Part shown: one piece after another, positions 25,999 through 36,224 of the stretch
How the letters are laid out: each line of letters starts with the position of its first letter
Numbering within the stretch: the first letter of the stretch is position 1
Assembly: GCA_020630435.1 (NCBI GenBank)
Contig: JAHDBJ010000001.1
Location: forward strand, 1-64,000
Direction of reading: 5' to 3'
Source: Saprospiraceae bacterium
Lineage (GTDB): Bacteria > Bacteroidota > Bacteroidia > Chitinophagales > Saprospiraceae
Length of the DNA stretch: 64,000 bases
Notes under the pieces: generated by a model
Seen by the model: the letters and a program-made list of their open reading frames with translations, nothing else
Databases searched by the model: none
Told to the model about the DNA's origin: nothing
Made by a program: the position numbers and the translations under genes

Positions 25999-26028
25999 TT
26001 GTTCATTTGCTAAAATAGTTTAATTTCG
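25999..26028 (+). promoter_or_regulatory. Probable promoter of dut
   Basis: TTG (25999-26001), 19-bp spacer, TAATTTCG (26021-26028), one mismatch to the Bacteroidota -7 consensus; the leader is about 80 nt. Confidence 0.45.
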
Positions 26029-26114
26029 CATGACAAACTTAATTATAGTCACAAAATAAGTGACAATTTCTTGGGTATTTCTAATTAATATAGACATTTA
26101 ATTCGTCCTAAATC

Positions 26115-26567
26115 ATGGATAGACATCAGGATATTAAAGTGAAGGTTATCAATAAATCATCTAATGAACTGCCACAATATAAAACAATTGGAAGTGCAGG
26201 TATGGATCTTCGAGCTGACCTCTTCGAGCGCATAAGTCTTAAACCATTAGAACGAATACTCATCCCCACAGGACTGTATATCGAATTACCACAAGGGCTT
26301 GAGGCTCAAATTCGTCCTAGAAGTGGTTTAGCAATAAAAAAAGGAATAAGCTTGGTAAACAGCCCTGGTACAATAGATAGTGACTATAGAGGGGAGATTA
26401 AAGTCATAATAATAAACCTATCGAATGAGGTACAGGTTATTGATCCTTCAGAGCGAATTGCACAAATGGTAATCGCACCATATTTTCAGATTACTTGGGA
26501 GACAGTTGAATCCCTTTCAGATACTAAACGTGGAAAAGGAGGCTTCGGTAGTACAGGGACAACATAA
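26115..26567 (+). CDS. dut: dUTP diphosphatase
   Basis: Hydrolyses dUTP to dUMP, keeping uracil out of DNA and supplying dTMP synthesis. The 150-residue trimeric dUTPase has all five motifs: [44 protein letters not shown] and the flexible C-terminal [10 protein letters not shown] that closes on the active site. The start at 26115 gives the normal length. Confidence 0.96.
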   Translation: MDRHQDIKVKVINKSSNELPQYKTIGSAGMDLRADLFERISLKPLERILIPTGLYIELPQGLEAQIRPRSGLAIKKGISLVNSPGTIDSDYRGEIKVIIINLSNEVQVIDPSERIAQMVIAPYFQITWETVESLSDTKRGKGGFGSTGTT

Positions 26568-26829
26568 TCTTATATTGTTTCTCTATTTTATATAACTAAT
26601 CTATAAAATTGTCGTTTTATAATGGAAAGTGAAATTATAGATATTGAAATGAAGTAATTTTGCACGTCACGTGTTTTTACAGATACTAATATCTAATTCT
26701 TGAAAATAAGACTAAAAATTACGAACTTGTGGGTAGAGCGTTTATATCTTATATATTCTCACCCAACCCCCCACAAAAGTAATAGAAAGGCAATTTTTTA
26801 TCTTTTTAATAAGACTATAAATAATTATA

Positions 26830-28566
26830 ATGAGGCGATTAAATCTTCTTCTCAAAAAAACATATTGCTCAATTCTTCTTTTATTATCTGCTGTGTTTAT
26901 TCTAGCACAGCCTAAAGTCCGCCCATCCGAAGTCGATATTAACGTACAAAAAATATTTATTGAAGCAACAAAAGAAAAATTGTTAGAACGTTATGAAGAT
27001 GCTGCTTATTTATTTACAGAAGTCTTAAAACAAGACAATAAAAATCATGCAGCCGCTTATGAATTGGCTAGAATGTATGATGTTCTTGAAAAGCCATCAA
27101 AAGCCATTCAAGCCATTAAAAAAGCTATTGCATTGGATCAATCAAATATTTGGTATAAGATTACTTATGGTCAAATTTTGAAAAATGCGAATCGAGATAC
27201 GGAAGCCACTAAGGTTTTTGAAGCACTTGCTAAAGAACATCCTGATAACGAATATTATCATTATCAGTGGGCTTTTTTCTTAGTACGTTCCAAAGATCCA
27301 GAGGGTGCCATCAAAATCTATAATATGCTTGAGCAGAAGCAAGGTGTTTCAGAAGAATTGACAAAGAAGAAGCATTCTTTATTTTTAGGTTTAGGAAGAA
27401 CAAAAAAAGCAGCAGAGGAAATCCAAAACCTTATCCGTACTTACCCAAAGGAAATTAAGTACCATTTGATGCTCGCTGAACATTACAAAGAAACAGGAGA
27501 AGATAGTAAAGCTGGTGGTGTTTATGAAGATATTTTAAAAATAGAGCCTGATAATCCAGAAGCAAATCTTGCACTAGCAGATGGATTCCAAGAAAAAGGA
27601 GATGATGTTAGATACCTGAATTCGATTAAACCAATATTTAAAAAACCTGAAGTAGAAATTGATATAAAAATCAAAAAACTACTGCCCTATGTCAAAAAAT
27701 TCGCTACTCAACCTAAAGAAGAAATCGATGATGACTTGGCTGTTCAAGCACTAGAATTAGGAGAGATATTAGCAACCGTTCACCCACAAGAAGCTAAGGC
27801 ACATTCTATTTATGCTGATATATTGCTCAATACAACCAATGAAAGTAAAAAAGCTTTAGATGCTTATTACAGAACTAAAAAATTAAACAACACCGTCTTT
27901 TCTGTATGGGAGCAAATTATGTATATAAATGCAGAATTAGGAAACTACGATGAACTCCTTAAGGTATCAGAAGAAGCACTGGATCTATTTCCTAACCAAG
28001 CAAAAGCCTATTATTTAAATGGTATTGCTCTTAATCAAAAAGAAAGATCAAAAGATGCAATAAATTCATACGAGCAGTCTCTAATGATGGCAGGCAAAAA
28101 CTATGATTTAAAATTTGATATTTACTATCGCTTAGGAATAGCCTATTTTGATGCTAAAGCATTCGAAAAATCTGATAGAGCATTCGAAGAAGCTTTAAAA
28201 ATTAACCCTGAATCTGCAAAGGCTTTAGGTCGATATAGTTTTCACCTAGCAGAACGTGGTGTGCAGCTTTCTAAAGCAAAAGAAATGGCTGAAAAAGCAA
28301 AAGCAAAAGCACCTAATCAGCCCATGATTTTAGATACCTATAGTTGGGTTTTGTATAAATTAAAGGATTATATTGCTGCAGAGCAATGGGGCTTAAAAGC
28401 ACTTCAGGCTGGTGGAGAAAATATATCTGTTATCCTAGAACATTATGGGGATATTTTATTTCAATCTGGAGAAAAACAACAAGCATTACAATATTGGAAA
28501 AAAGCAAAAACAAAAGGTGGAAAGTCTACTGCTCTAGATAGAAAAATAAGCCAACAAAAGCTATAA
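26830..28566 (+). CDS. Exported tetratricopeptide repeat protein
   Basis: The 578-residue protein has a signal peptide (MRRLNLLLKK then a hydrophobic stretch ending ILAQP) and about ten TPR units in tandem across residues 45-570, for example NHAAAYELARMYDVLEKPSK, NPEANLALADGFQEKGDD and ESAKALGRYSFHLAERG. TPR arrays serve as protein-binding scaffolds; this one would be periplasmic or attached to the outer membrane. A -7 element TAATTTTG lies at 26655-26662 in the 262-bp leader. It follows dut but is probably transcribed separately. Confidence 0.85.
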   Translation: MRRLNLLLKKTYCSILLLLSAVFILAQPKVRPSEVDINVQKIFIEATKEKLLERYEDAAYLFTEVLKQDNKNHAAAYELARMYDVLEKPSKAIQAIKKAIALDQSNIWYKITYGQILKNANRDTEATKVFEALAKEHPDNEYYHYQWAFFLVRSKDPEGAIKIYNMLEQKQGVSEELTKKKHSLFLGLGRTKKAAEEIQNLIRTYPKEIKYHLMLAEHYKETGEDSKAGGVYEDILKIEPDNPEANLALADGFQEKGDDVRYLNSIKPIFKKPEVEIDIKIKKLLPYVKKFATQPKEEIDDDLAVQALELGEILATVHPQEAKAHSIYADILLNTTNESKKALDAYYRTKKLNNTVFSVWEQIMYINAELGNYDELLKVSEEALDLFPNQAKAYYLNGIALNQKERSKDAINSYEQSLMMAGKNYDLKFDIYYRLGIAYFDAKAFEKSDRAFEEALKINPESAKALGRYSFHLAERGVQLSKAKEMAEKAKAKAPNQPMILDTYSWVLYKLKDYIAAEQWGLKALQAGGENISVILEHYGDILFQSGEKQQALQYWKKAKTKGGKSTALDRKISQQKL

Positions 28567-28857
28567 AATACCTACACTAATCTTTATAAAAACAATTTGA
28601 AAATTGTAATAACCTTTTTGGAATCTAATGATTTATATTAATCATATAAAATCCTTAACTTAGCTATTCTGTCAACTTCAAGTTATATAGGGTTATATTT
28701 TTGTTAAAAAAAACTTTCTTTTCACTAAAAAGAAAACATTTTGCGTATTTATAGAGTATATTTATTTTATAAATCACACCCTGTTATTAATTCAGTTTGT
28801 TGAAACAATTTTTATATATAAAACATACAAAATCAAAATTCCCACTGATATATTTAA

Positions 28858-30966
28858 ATGATTATTATGAAGTTTAAAATTCCTACTTTTTTATCAATCT
28901 CAATAGGAACACTACTCCTTGTAGGGTTTGGATTACCCTTAAACAATTATTTTAAGGTAAAGGAGATTGTATTGATGCAAAGTTTGATGGAAGGATTAAA
29001 CCATTTGCATTACCATCCAAAAGAAGTTAATGATGATTTTTCGCAAAAAGTATATGACTTGTACTTGGATAGGATTGATGGAAATAGACGTTTCCTCACC
29101 CAAAATGATATTAAACAACTTGAACCATTTCGACTAAAGCTAGATGATGAGATAAAGAATAGTAGCTACGAATTTTTTGATCTCGCTTACCTTCTACTAG
29201 AAACAGGAACAGATAGAGCTGCTAAAATTTATCCTGAGTTGTTAGAAAAACCATTTGATTTTTCTAATAATGAAAATATTGAATTAGACGGAGAGAAAAA
29301 GGGATTTCCTAAAGATGTAGATGAACAAGTTGAATTTTGGCGAAAGTCTCTCAAATATGATGTTTTATCTAGAGTTACGAATAGTTTGGAGGAACAAGAA
29401 CAAGAAACGGAGCCTAAGGCAGAAAAAAAATCTTTTGAAACACTAGAGGTAGAAGCTAGAGAAGCCGTAAAGAAAATATATGATAGTTATTTCAAAAGAA
29501 TTGGTAAATTAAAAAGAGAAAAACACTTAGAAACATATCTAAATGCTATTACAAACATTTATGATCCTCATACAGGATATTTCTCACCTATCGAAAAAGA
29601 AAATTTTGATATTGGAATGTCTGGTAAGCTCGAAGGGATTGGTGCTAGATTAACAATAGAAGATGAATTAACAAAAGTGAGTTCTATTGTACCAGGTGGT
29701 CCATCATGGAAACAAGGTGAATTGAAAGCCAATGATTACATCCTAGAGGTAGGACAAGGTAATGAAGAACCTGTGGATGTTAAAGGTTGGATACTAGATG
29801 ATGTGGTAAAATTGATTAGAGGTAAAAAAGGAACAAAAGTAAAACTTACTGTAAAGAAACCAGATGGCACTAAAAAGATCATTCCAATTATTAGAGATTT
29901 AGTAATCTTAGAAGAAGGCTATGCAAAATCCTCTATAATTAAGCACGATGAATTAGGCGATAAAGTAGGATATATCTATTTACCAAGATTCTATGCAGAT
30001 TTTAGTAATAGCGGTGGTAGAAACTGTCATGTAGATATTAAAAAAGAAATTGAAAAACTACAAGGAGAAGGCGTAGAAGGAATTATCCTAGATTTAAGAA
30101 ATAATGGGGGCGGTTCTTTGAGAGATGTCGTAAAAATGTCAGGACTTTTTATAGAAGAAGGACCAATCGTTCAAGTCAGTACAAGAGGTTATAAACCAAG
30201 AATCTTAGCTGATGTAGATGCTAATGTACAGTACAAAGATCCGCTTATTGTATTAGTCAATTCTTTTAGTGCTTCAGCATCTGAGATTTTAGCGGCGGCT
30301 TTACAAGATTACGGTAGAGCCGTAATTGTAGGGAGTACTACTTTTGGAAAAGGAACCGTACAACGTTTTATCGACTTAGACGAAATTGTTAAAGGCAATA
30401 AAGATGTAAAACCTTTAGGTGCTGTAAAAATGACCATCCAGAAATTCTATCGTGTCAATGGTGGCGCAACACAATTAAAGGGAGTGACACCAGATATTAT
30501 TCTTCCAGACAATTATCAATATATAGAAGTTGGAGAACGGGAGCGAGAATACCCAATGGAATGGACAGAAATTGAAGCTACTCGTTATGCTCAAAATGCC
30601 TATAAAGTTGAAAACTTAGAAAAACTGAAAAAGGCGAGTGCAAAAAGAGTTAAGGATAATAAAACCTTTAAATTGATTGATGAAAATGCTCAATTGTACA
30701 AAAAACAACGAGATAATAGTGATTATCCTTTAGAGTTGGAGGCTTACAAAACAGAAATGGAGTTATTAGAAAAAGAGACAGCGAGATTCGATAACTTAAT
30801 GAAGGATAAAATTGAAGGGCTAAGTGTTATGAATATACCTGTTGATATGGAATTCATTCAAGCAGATTCTTCTAGAATTGCTAGAAATGATGTTTGGATT
30901 GGAGACCTAAAGAAAGATGTTTATCTTGAAGAAGCCCTTCATATTATGCATGATATGATGAAGTAA
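28858..30966 (+). CDS. prc: Carboxy-terminal processing protease (tail-specific, S41)
   Basis: A periplasmic Ser-Lys protease that degrades or processes proteins from the C-terminus. The 702 residues comprise a membrane/signal segment (10-28), an N-terminal Tsp-type helical domain (35-245), a PDZ domain (about 252-345, GIGARLTIEDE to VKKPDGTKK), the S41 core (365-560) and a C-terminal helical region. Catalytic Ser473 in SFSASASE and Lys498 in TTFGKGTVQ keep the 25-residue spacing of E. coli Prc. A -7-like TATTTTTG is at 28696-28703. The second ATG (28867) is an equally plausible start. Confidence 0.93.
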   Translation: MIIMKFKIPTFLSISIGTLLLVGFGLPLNNYFKVKEIVLMQSLMEGLNHLHYHPKEVNDDFSQKVYDLYLDRIDGNRRFLTQNDIKQLEPFRLKLDDEIKNSSYEFFDLAYLLLETGTDRAAKIYPELLEKPFDFSNNENIELDGEKKGFPKDVDEQVEFWRKSLKYDVLSRVTNSLEEQEQETEPKAEKKSFETLEVEAREAVKKIYDSYFKRIGKLKREKHLETYLNAITNIYDPHTGYFSPIEKENFDIGMSGKLEGIGARLTIEDELTKVSSIVPGGPSWKQGELKANDYILEVGQGNEEPVDVKGWILDDVVKLIRGKKGTKVKLTVKKPDGTKKIIPIIRDLVILEEGYAKSSIIKHDELGDKVGYIYLPRFYADFSNSGGRNCHVDIKKEIEKLQGEGVEGIILDLRNNGGGSLRDVVKMSGLFIEEGPIVQVSTRGYKPRILADVDANVQYKDPLIVLVNSFSASASEILAAALQDYGRAVIVGSTTFGKGTVQRFIDLDEIVKGNKDVKPLGAVKMTIQKFYRVNGGATQLKGVTPDIILPDNYQYIEVGEREREYPMEWTEIEATRYAQNAYKVENLEKLKKASAKRVKDNKTFKLIDENAQLYKKQRDNSDYPLELEAYKTEMELLEKETARFDNLMKDKIEGLSVMNIPVDMEFIQADSSRIARNDVWIGDLKKDVYLEEALHIMHDMMK

Positions 30967-30988
30967 ATAAGTATTACCTTAAAATAGA

Positions 30989-31027
30989 AAACCGCATTTA
31001 GCACGAATGTCTAAATGCGGTTTTTTT
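30989..31027. terminator. Bidirectional terminator between prc and AGCS symporter
   Basis: AAACCGCATTTAG (30989-31001) and CTAAATGCGGTTT (31011-31023) are perfect 13-bp arms. The T run to 31027 serves the rightward transcript; A residues before the stem partly serve the leftward one. Confidence 0.88.
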
Positions 31028-31045
31028 ATTTATAGTAATAAAATA

Positions 31046-32695
31046 CTAGGCATCTAATTTTCCACTTCTAATCGCTGCCATATATTTGGCTACTTCCTTT
31101 TTAACTATCGGTGCTAAGAATACCAAACCAATCATATTAGGGAAAATCATTGCAAAAACCATTGCATCAGAGAACAATACAACTGCTCCCATACTTGAAG
31201 CTGCCCCAATTATAATGAATAAGCAGAAAATCACTTTATAAGTAATATCTGCAGCACTACTTCTTCCAAATAAGAATTTCCATGCTTGAAGCCCATAATA
31301 AGACCAAGAAAGCATCGTCGAGAATGCAAATAAAATAACTGCAATCGTCAGTACATATGAAAATCCAGGAATCGCAGAATTAAAGGCGGCTGAAGTCAAG
31401 TTAACCCCTCCAATTCGAGCATTGGTAGCCGTCATTAATACTTCATCATTGACAACGTCACCGTAAGCAAACTGCCCATTCATATTAAAAATGACGATAA
31501 CTAAAGCGGTCATTGTACAGACCAAAACCGTATCGATAAAAGGTTCTAATAAAGCCACAATCCCTTCACTAGCAGGATACTTTGTTTTTACAGCAGAGTG
31601 TGCAACCGAAGCAGAACCAACTCCTGCCTCATTAGAGAATGCAGCCCTCTTAAATCCTTGGATTAAAACACCAACAAAACCACCTGTAATACCAGCACCT
31701 GTAAAGGCACCATTAAATATTTCTCCAAAAGCAGCAGGAATCAAACTGAAATTCATTATTAGTATTACAAGAGCTGCAGTAACATATATTCCTACCATTA
31801 AAGGCACAATGCGTTCTGCTACTTTACCTATTCTTTTGATTCCTCCAATAATCACAATCGCAACGAGTACGGCTACGACAATGCCAAAAATAGTACCCGC
31901 CATAGTCGAATCTGACCCAATTAAAGAGGTAAATTGTGCTGCAGCTTGATTAGCTTGGAACATATTTCCACCACCAAAAGACCCACCTATCAGCATTATC
32001 GCATAAAAAACAGCAAATACTTTTCCTAAGCCAGCTAGTCCTTTTTCTGCTAATCCTTTTTTCAAATAGTACATTGGACCACCATAAACAGTTCCATCTG
32101 GACCAATTTCACGATATTTTACTCCTAGCGTACACTCTGTAAATTTAGAAGCCATTCCGAGTATTCCTGCAAGTATCATCCATAGTGTTGCTCCTGGTCC
32201 TCCAATGGCAATAGCGATCGCCACCCCCGCAATATTTCCGAGGCCTACCGTTGCCGAAAGTGCTGCTGTCAATGCTTGGAATGCTGTCACTTCTCCATGA
32301 TGTCCTTCCACCCTTATAGTATCAGGATTATCGCCATCTACCGTAATAATATTATCATCTAAGACTTCAGATGAAGTATCTTTCTCATCTTCGCTTGGAT
32401 CACCTGCTAGGCTATCATACTTTCCTCTAACCACATTAACCGCCAATCCAAATTTTGTAAAATTGGGAAACCCAAAATATACTGTAAAGTAGGTTGCTCC
32501 TAAGATTAGGACAATAAGTACAATCGGAAGCGATACTTCACCTAATGGGATAGAATAAAAAACGACTCCCGCAATGGCATTCGCAATAGGTTCAAAAAAA
32601 GCATTAATCTTTTGATCAAGCCCTTGAGCTTCTTGAGCAAAAGCAAAAAATGGCGCAAAAAGTGTCAGTAAAAGTAAATAAGTTGATTTTTTCAT
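31046..32695 (-). CDS. Sodium:alanine symporter family (AGCS) transporter
   Basis: An inner-membrane Na+/amino-acid importer, in this family for alanine or glycine. About ten to eleven membrane helices are visible. Family motifs include SATVGLGNIAGVAIAIAIGG, GPMYYLKKGL, NQAAAQ and AAFSNEAGVGSASVAHSAVK. The first 20 residues from the chosen Met resemble a cleavable signal peptide (ending FAFAQ), common for AGCS proteins of Bacteroidota. The start at 32695 is an ATG; the longer frame to 32728 would need TTG. An acidic insert of about 40 residues (around 95-135) precedes the conserved core. Confidence 0.92.
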   Translation of the reverse strand: MKKSTYLLLLTLFAPFFAFAQEAQGLDQKINAFFEPIANAIAGVVFYSIPLGEVSLPIVLIVLILGATYFTVYFGFPNFTKFGLAVNVVRGKYDSLAGDPSEDEKDTSSEVLDDNIITVDGDNPDTIRVEGHHGEVTAFQALTAALSATVGLGNIAGVAIAIAIGGPGATLWMILAGILGMASKFTECTLGVKYREIGPDGTVYGGPMYYLKKGLAEKGLAGLGKVFAVFYAIMLIGGSFGGGNMFQANQAAAQFTSLIGSDSTMAGTIFGIVVAVLVAIVIIGGIKRIGKVAERIVPLMVGIYVTAALVILIMNFSLIPAAFGEIFNGAFTGAGITGGFVGVLIQGFKRAAFSNEAGVGSASVAHSAVKTKYPASEGIVALLEPFIDTVLVCTMTALVIVIFNMNGQFAYGDVVNDEVLMTATNARIGGVNLTSAAFNSAIPGFSYVLTIAVILFAFSTMLSWSYYGLQAWKFLFGRSSAADITYKVIFCLFIIIGAASSMGAVVLFSDAMVFAMIFPNMIGLVFLAPIVKKEVAKYMAAIRSGKLDA

Positions 32696-33088
32696 AAAGG
32701 TTTTGAATTGTTCATAATTGGATTTCAAAATATTGAGCTGCTTAAAAAAATACTTTCAAAAAATAAAGTAGTTTAAATTACAGTATACTAAAGCATTAAG
32801 ATATTTACTTCTTTGTATTTATTCAAATTGAAGCGCACAAAAAAACAACAAAATCCCAATAAGACAATAAATAAAGGATGTTTGGGCGGTTTATGAAAAA
32901 ATATTTTAAATTTTTATTTTAATAATATGAAGTGCTTAATCTTTCTTTTTTTTATAAAAAAAATAGGAAACCGAAGACTCTTTCTAAATTTTGCGAATTT
33001 TCGCTAACTCTTTTTAAGGCATTTTTAAAACTAGATAAACTATTGTTTAAAACTAAGTTTACCTTAATTTAACATCCTTTTTATAAAC
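32696..33088. other. AT-rich divergent intergenic region
   Basis: It separates the AGCS gene from the acyl-CoA dehydrogenase promoter. No gene, repeat or clear leftward promoter is seen. Confidence 0.4.
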
Positions 33089-33119
33089 TTGAAAATCGCT
33101 TATTTCTATTGTAATTTTG
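33089..33119 (+). promoter_or_regulatory. Promoter of the acyl-CoA dehydrogenase gene
   Basis: TTG (33089-33091), a 20-bp spacer and an exact TAATTTTG (33112-33119). The expected transcript starts about 45 nt before the ATG. Confidence 0.65.
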
Positions 33120-33170
33120 TAGTACGAACAAATAATATTTGAAATTTTATATTAATAATAATACATAATT

Positions 33171-34967
33171 ATGGTACTGCAAAAAGAGACTAAAGATACA
33201 CTGCAAGGTGGCGAATTCCTGATTAAAGATATTGACGCAAATGCTATCTTCATACCTGAAGAATATAGTGAAGATCAACTTATGATGGCTGATATGTTTA
33301 GAGATTTTATAAAAACTAAAATCAACCCAGTTATTGACCAACTGGAAAATTTGGACATTGAACTTACCAAAAAGTTGCTAGAAGAAGCTGGAGAATTAGG
33401 AATACTGGGTACTTCGTTTCCTGAAGAGTATGGTGGCTCTATGCAAGATTTTGTAACCAATATGTATTTATCTGAAGTTTTTGCAGAAGCTCGCTCTTTT
33501 GCCCTTTCTGCTGGAGCGCATACGGGCATCGGTATGTTGCCCATTCTTTATTTTGGAAATGAGGAGCAGAAGAAGAGGTATTTGCCAGATATGGTTCTAG
33601 GAATCAAAAAAGCGGCTTATTGCCTAACAGAACCTGGATCAGGTTCAGATGCACTTGCTGCCAAATCTAAAGCGGTTCTTTCAGAAGATGGTAAACACTA
33701 TATTTTAAATGGGCAAAAAATGTGGATCACCAATGCTGGATTTGCCGACGTGTTTACAGTTTTTGCTAAGATTGATGGAGAGCATTTTACAGGTTTTATT
33801 GTAGAAAACGAATGGGAAGGCGTCTCTACTGCTGCGGAAGAAAAGAAAATGGGTATCAAAGGTTCTTCTACAAGACAAGTATTTTTTGAAAATGTAAAAG
33901 TACCCGTAGAAAATGTACTAGGCGAAATTGGAAAAGGACATAAAATTGCGTTTAATATCCTAAATATTGGTCGTATCAAACTTGGAGCATCAACTGTAGG
34001 AGCTGCTAAAGTTGTGGCAGATCAATCTATTAAATATGCGAATGAAAGACATCAGTTCAAAGTTCCTATTAGTTCTTTTGGAGCAATCAAACAAAAATTA
34101 GCTGAGCAAGCTATCCGTATTTTTGTTAACGAATCTGCTGTATATCGTGCTAGTCAAGATATTCATCATAAGGAATCCTCTTTATTAGCTGATGGAAAAG
34201 ATTTATCAGCAGCACTTTTAGGAGGAGCTGAAGAATATTCTATAGAATGTGCTTTGATGAAAGTGCATGGCTCAGAGTGCTTGGATTATGTTGTTGATGA
34301 GGGGGTACAAATCTATGGTGGAATGGGATTTTCTGAAGAAGCTCCTATGGCATCAGCATATCGTGATTCTCGTATCAACCGTATCTTTGAAGGAACGAAC
34401 GAAATCAATCGTATGCTCGCTGTTGATAGATTGATGCGTAAAGCATTACGTGGAACGCTAGATTTTCTAACACCAGGTATGGCGGTACAAAAGGAAATTA
34501 TGTCAATGCCTAGCTTCGATTCAGGAAAGAGCGATGACTGGCTTCACCGAGAGAAGAACATGATTAAAAATATGAAAAAAGCCTTCTTATTAATCGCTGG
34601 AGCTACTGCTCAAAAGTTGATGAAAAAACTAGTAGAAGAGCAAGAAGTTCTTATGTATATGTCGGATATCATGGCAGATATTTATTTATGTGAATCTTCC
34701 TTATTAAGAACAGAAAAGTTTGCGAATATGAAAGGAAAAGAAGCTGCCGATATGCACTTTGAGATGACGCGTACATTTATGGACGATGCGATTGAAAGAA
34801 TCAATGTTAATGGTAAACGTTGTATTGCTGCATGGGCAGAAGGTGACATGAAACGTACGCTTTTGATGGGCTTAAAGCGATTTACAAAGTACGAACCAAT
34901 CAATGCTAAAGCCGCAAGAAGAAAAATAGCAGATAAATTGATTGAAAAAAATAGCTATTGTTTCTAA
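33171..34967 (+). CDS. Acyl-CoA dehydrogenase
   Basis: An FAD enzyme that oxidises acyl-CoA to 2-enoyl-CoA in fatty-acid or branched-chain acyl breakdown. The 598 residues are longer than the usual 380 because of a C-terminal helical domain, as in VLCAD-like enzymes of Bacteroidota. Motifs: CLTEPGSGSDALA, KMWITNAGFADVFTVFAK, GIKGSSTRQVFFENV, and IFEGTNEINRM with the catalytic Glu. It lies next to tyrosine catabolism genes, but on the opposite strand and separated by a strong terminator, so a shared pathway is not shown. Electron acceptor is presumably ETF, not encoded here. Confidence 0.93.
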   Translation: MVLQKETKDTLQGGEFLIKDIDANAIFIPEEYSEDQLMMADMFRDFIKTKINPVIDQLENLDIELTKKLLEEAGELGILGTSFPEEYGGSMQDFVTNMYLSEVFAEARSFALSAGAHTGIGMLPILYFGNEEQKKRYLPDMVLGIKKAAYCLTEPGSGSDALAAKSKAVLSEDGKHYILNGQKMWITNAGFADVFTVFAKIDGEHFTGFIVENEWEGVSTAAEEKKMGIKGSSTRQVFFENVKVPVENVLGEIGKGHKIAFNILNIGRIKLGASTVGAAKVVADQSIKYANERHQFKVPISSFGAIKQKLAEQAIRIFVNESAVYRASQDIHHKESSLLADGKDLSAALLGGAEEYSIECALMKVHGSECLDYVVDEGVQIYGGMGFSEEAPMASAYRDSRINRIFEGTNEINRMLAVDRLMRKALRGTLDFLTPGMAVQKEIMSMPSFDSGKSDDWLHREKNMIKNMKKAFLLIAGATAQKLMKKLVEEQEVLMYMSDIMADIYLCESSLLRTEKFANMKGKEAADMHFEMTRTFMDDAIERINVNGKRCIAAWAEGDMKRTLLMGLKRFTKYEPINAKAARRKIADKLIEKNSYCF

Positions 34968-34986
34968 TATAAAATCAAAATTAGTA

Positions 34987-35030
34987 AAAGCCCTAGATTC
35001 TTTAATGATTAGAATCTAGGGCTTTCTTTT
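34987..35030. terminator. Bidirectional terminator, 15-bp perfect stem
   Basis: AAAGCCCTAGATTCT (34987-35001) and AGAATCTAGGGCTTT (35011-35025), with T-rich sequence after the stem. It separates the convergent acyl-CoA dehydrogenase and hppD genes. Confidence 0.88.
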
Positions 35031-35049
35031 TCTCCTAAGAGGATTGAGA

Positions 35050-36174
35050 TTATAATGTTCCTCTAAGTTCCTGTTCCCGTTCAATTGCCTCAAAGAGCGC
35101 TTTAAAATTCCCTTTTCCAAAGGACTTTGCGCCTTTACGTTGGATGATTTCATAAAAAACAGTAGGGCGATCTTGTACGGGCTTGGTAAAGATTTGTAAT
35201 AAATATCCTTCATCATCTCTATCGACTAGGATGTTCAAGCGTTTTAAGTCTTCAATCGTTTCGTCGATTTCTCCTACTCTATCCAAAACATCGTCATAAT
35301 AATTATTAGGCACATATAGAAAATCGACACCATTCTCCCTCAAAGTACTCACCGTCTCTATAATATTATTGGTGGCTACAGCAATATGTTGTACACCTCC
35401 TCCTTTATAATAATCTAGATACTCTTCTATCTGTGATTTCTTTAATCCTTTGGCAGGTTCATTGATAGGAAATTTCACATAACCGTTTCCATTAGAAACT
35501 ACTTTACTCATTAAGGCGGTGTATTTTGTAGATATATCTTTATCATCAAAGGTAATTAACAATTTGAAGCCCATCACCTCTTGATAAAACTGCACCCATT
35601 TATTCATCATCCCAAGTTCTACATTTCCGACACAATGATCAACGTAACGTAAGCCTACAGGCTTATACTTAGGGTTCGGTGTCCTAGCTTCAAAGCCAGG
35701 CATAAACACCCCCTTATAGTTTTTTCGTTCTACGAAAGTATGAATCGTTTCCCCATACGTTTTTATCGCTGCTATTTTAATATCTCCTTGTTCATCCGTT
35801 AAAGTTGTCGGTTCAAAAGCAGATACAGCACCTCTTTCGATGGCTGTATTATAGGAATAAACTACATCGTCTACCCAAAGTGCTAAGACCTTTACACCAT
35901 CACCATGTTTAGCAACGTGCCTCGAAATTTCATCATCACCTGTTAAGGATGAAGTCAAGACTAAGCGTATTTTATCCTGTTGGAGAACATAAGACACCTT
36001 ACTGCGTTCTCCCGTTTCGGGACCTCTATAGGCGACTAGCTGGTAACCAAAAGCCGACTGGTAGTAATGAGCTGATTGCTTGGCATTTCCAACATAAAAC
36101 TCAATATGATCTGTCCCCAATAAAGGAAATGTGTCCTTCATCTCTTGGGCTTGCGTTTTTATTAATGTATCCAT
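35050..36174 (-). CDS. hppD: 4-hydroxyphenylpyruvate dioxygenase
   Basis: An Fe(II) enzyme that converts 4-hydroxyphenylpyruvate to homogentisate in tyrosine degradation. The 374 residues form two vicinal-oxygen-chelate domains: DHIEFYVGNAKQ begins the first, VDHCVGNVE the second (first iron His), GVQHIAVATNNI carries the second His and YEIIQRKGAKSFGKGNFK carries the iron Glu. Length and motif order are normal. It follows hmgA by 49 bp on the same strand, making a two-gene tyrosine catabolism operon. Confidence 0.96.
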   Translation of the reverse strand: MDTLIKTQAQEMKDTFPLLGTDHIEFYVGNAKQSAHYYQSAFGYQLVAYRGPETGERSKVSYVLQQDKIRLVLTSSLTGDDEISRHVAKHGDGVKVLALWVDDVVYSYNTAIERGAVSAFEPTTLTDEQGDIKIAAIKTYGETIHTFVERKNYKGVFMPGFEARTPNPKYKPVGLRYVDHCVGNVELGMMNKWVQFYQEVMGFKLLITFDDKDISTKYTALMSKVVSNGNGYVKFPINEPAKGLKKSQIEEYLDYYKGGGVQHIAVATNNIIETVSTLRENGVDFLYVPNNYYDDVLDRVGEIDETIEDLKRLNILVDRDDEGYLLQIFTKPVQDRPTVFYEIIQRKGAKSFGKGNFKALFEAIEREQELRGTL

Positions 36175-36224
36175 TTTTTATGATTATAATTTGGTTAAGA
36201 CTTTTTATAAGGTGAAGTTGGTTT

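Noticed and set aside
26700-26915. 71-codon frame overlapping the start of the TPR gene
   Set aside because: It overlaps the signal peptide of a clear gene in another frame and has no recognisable features.
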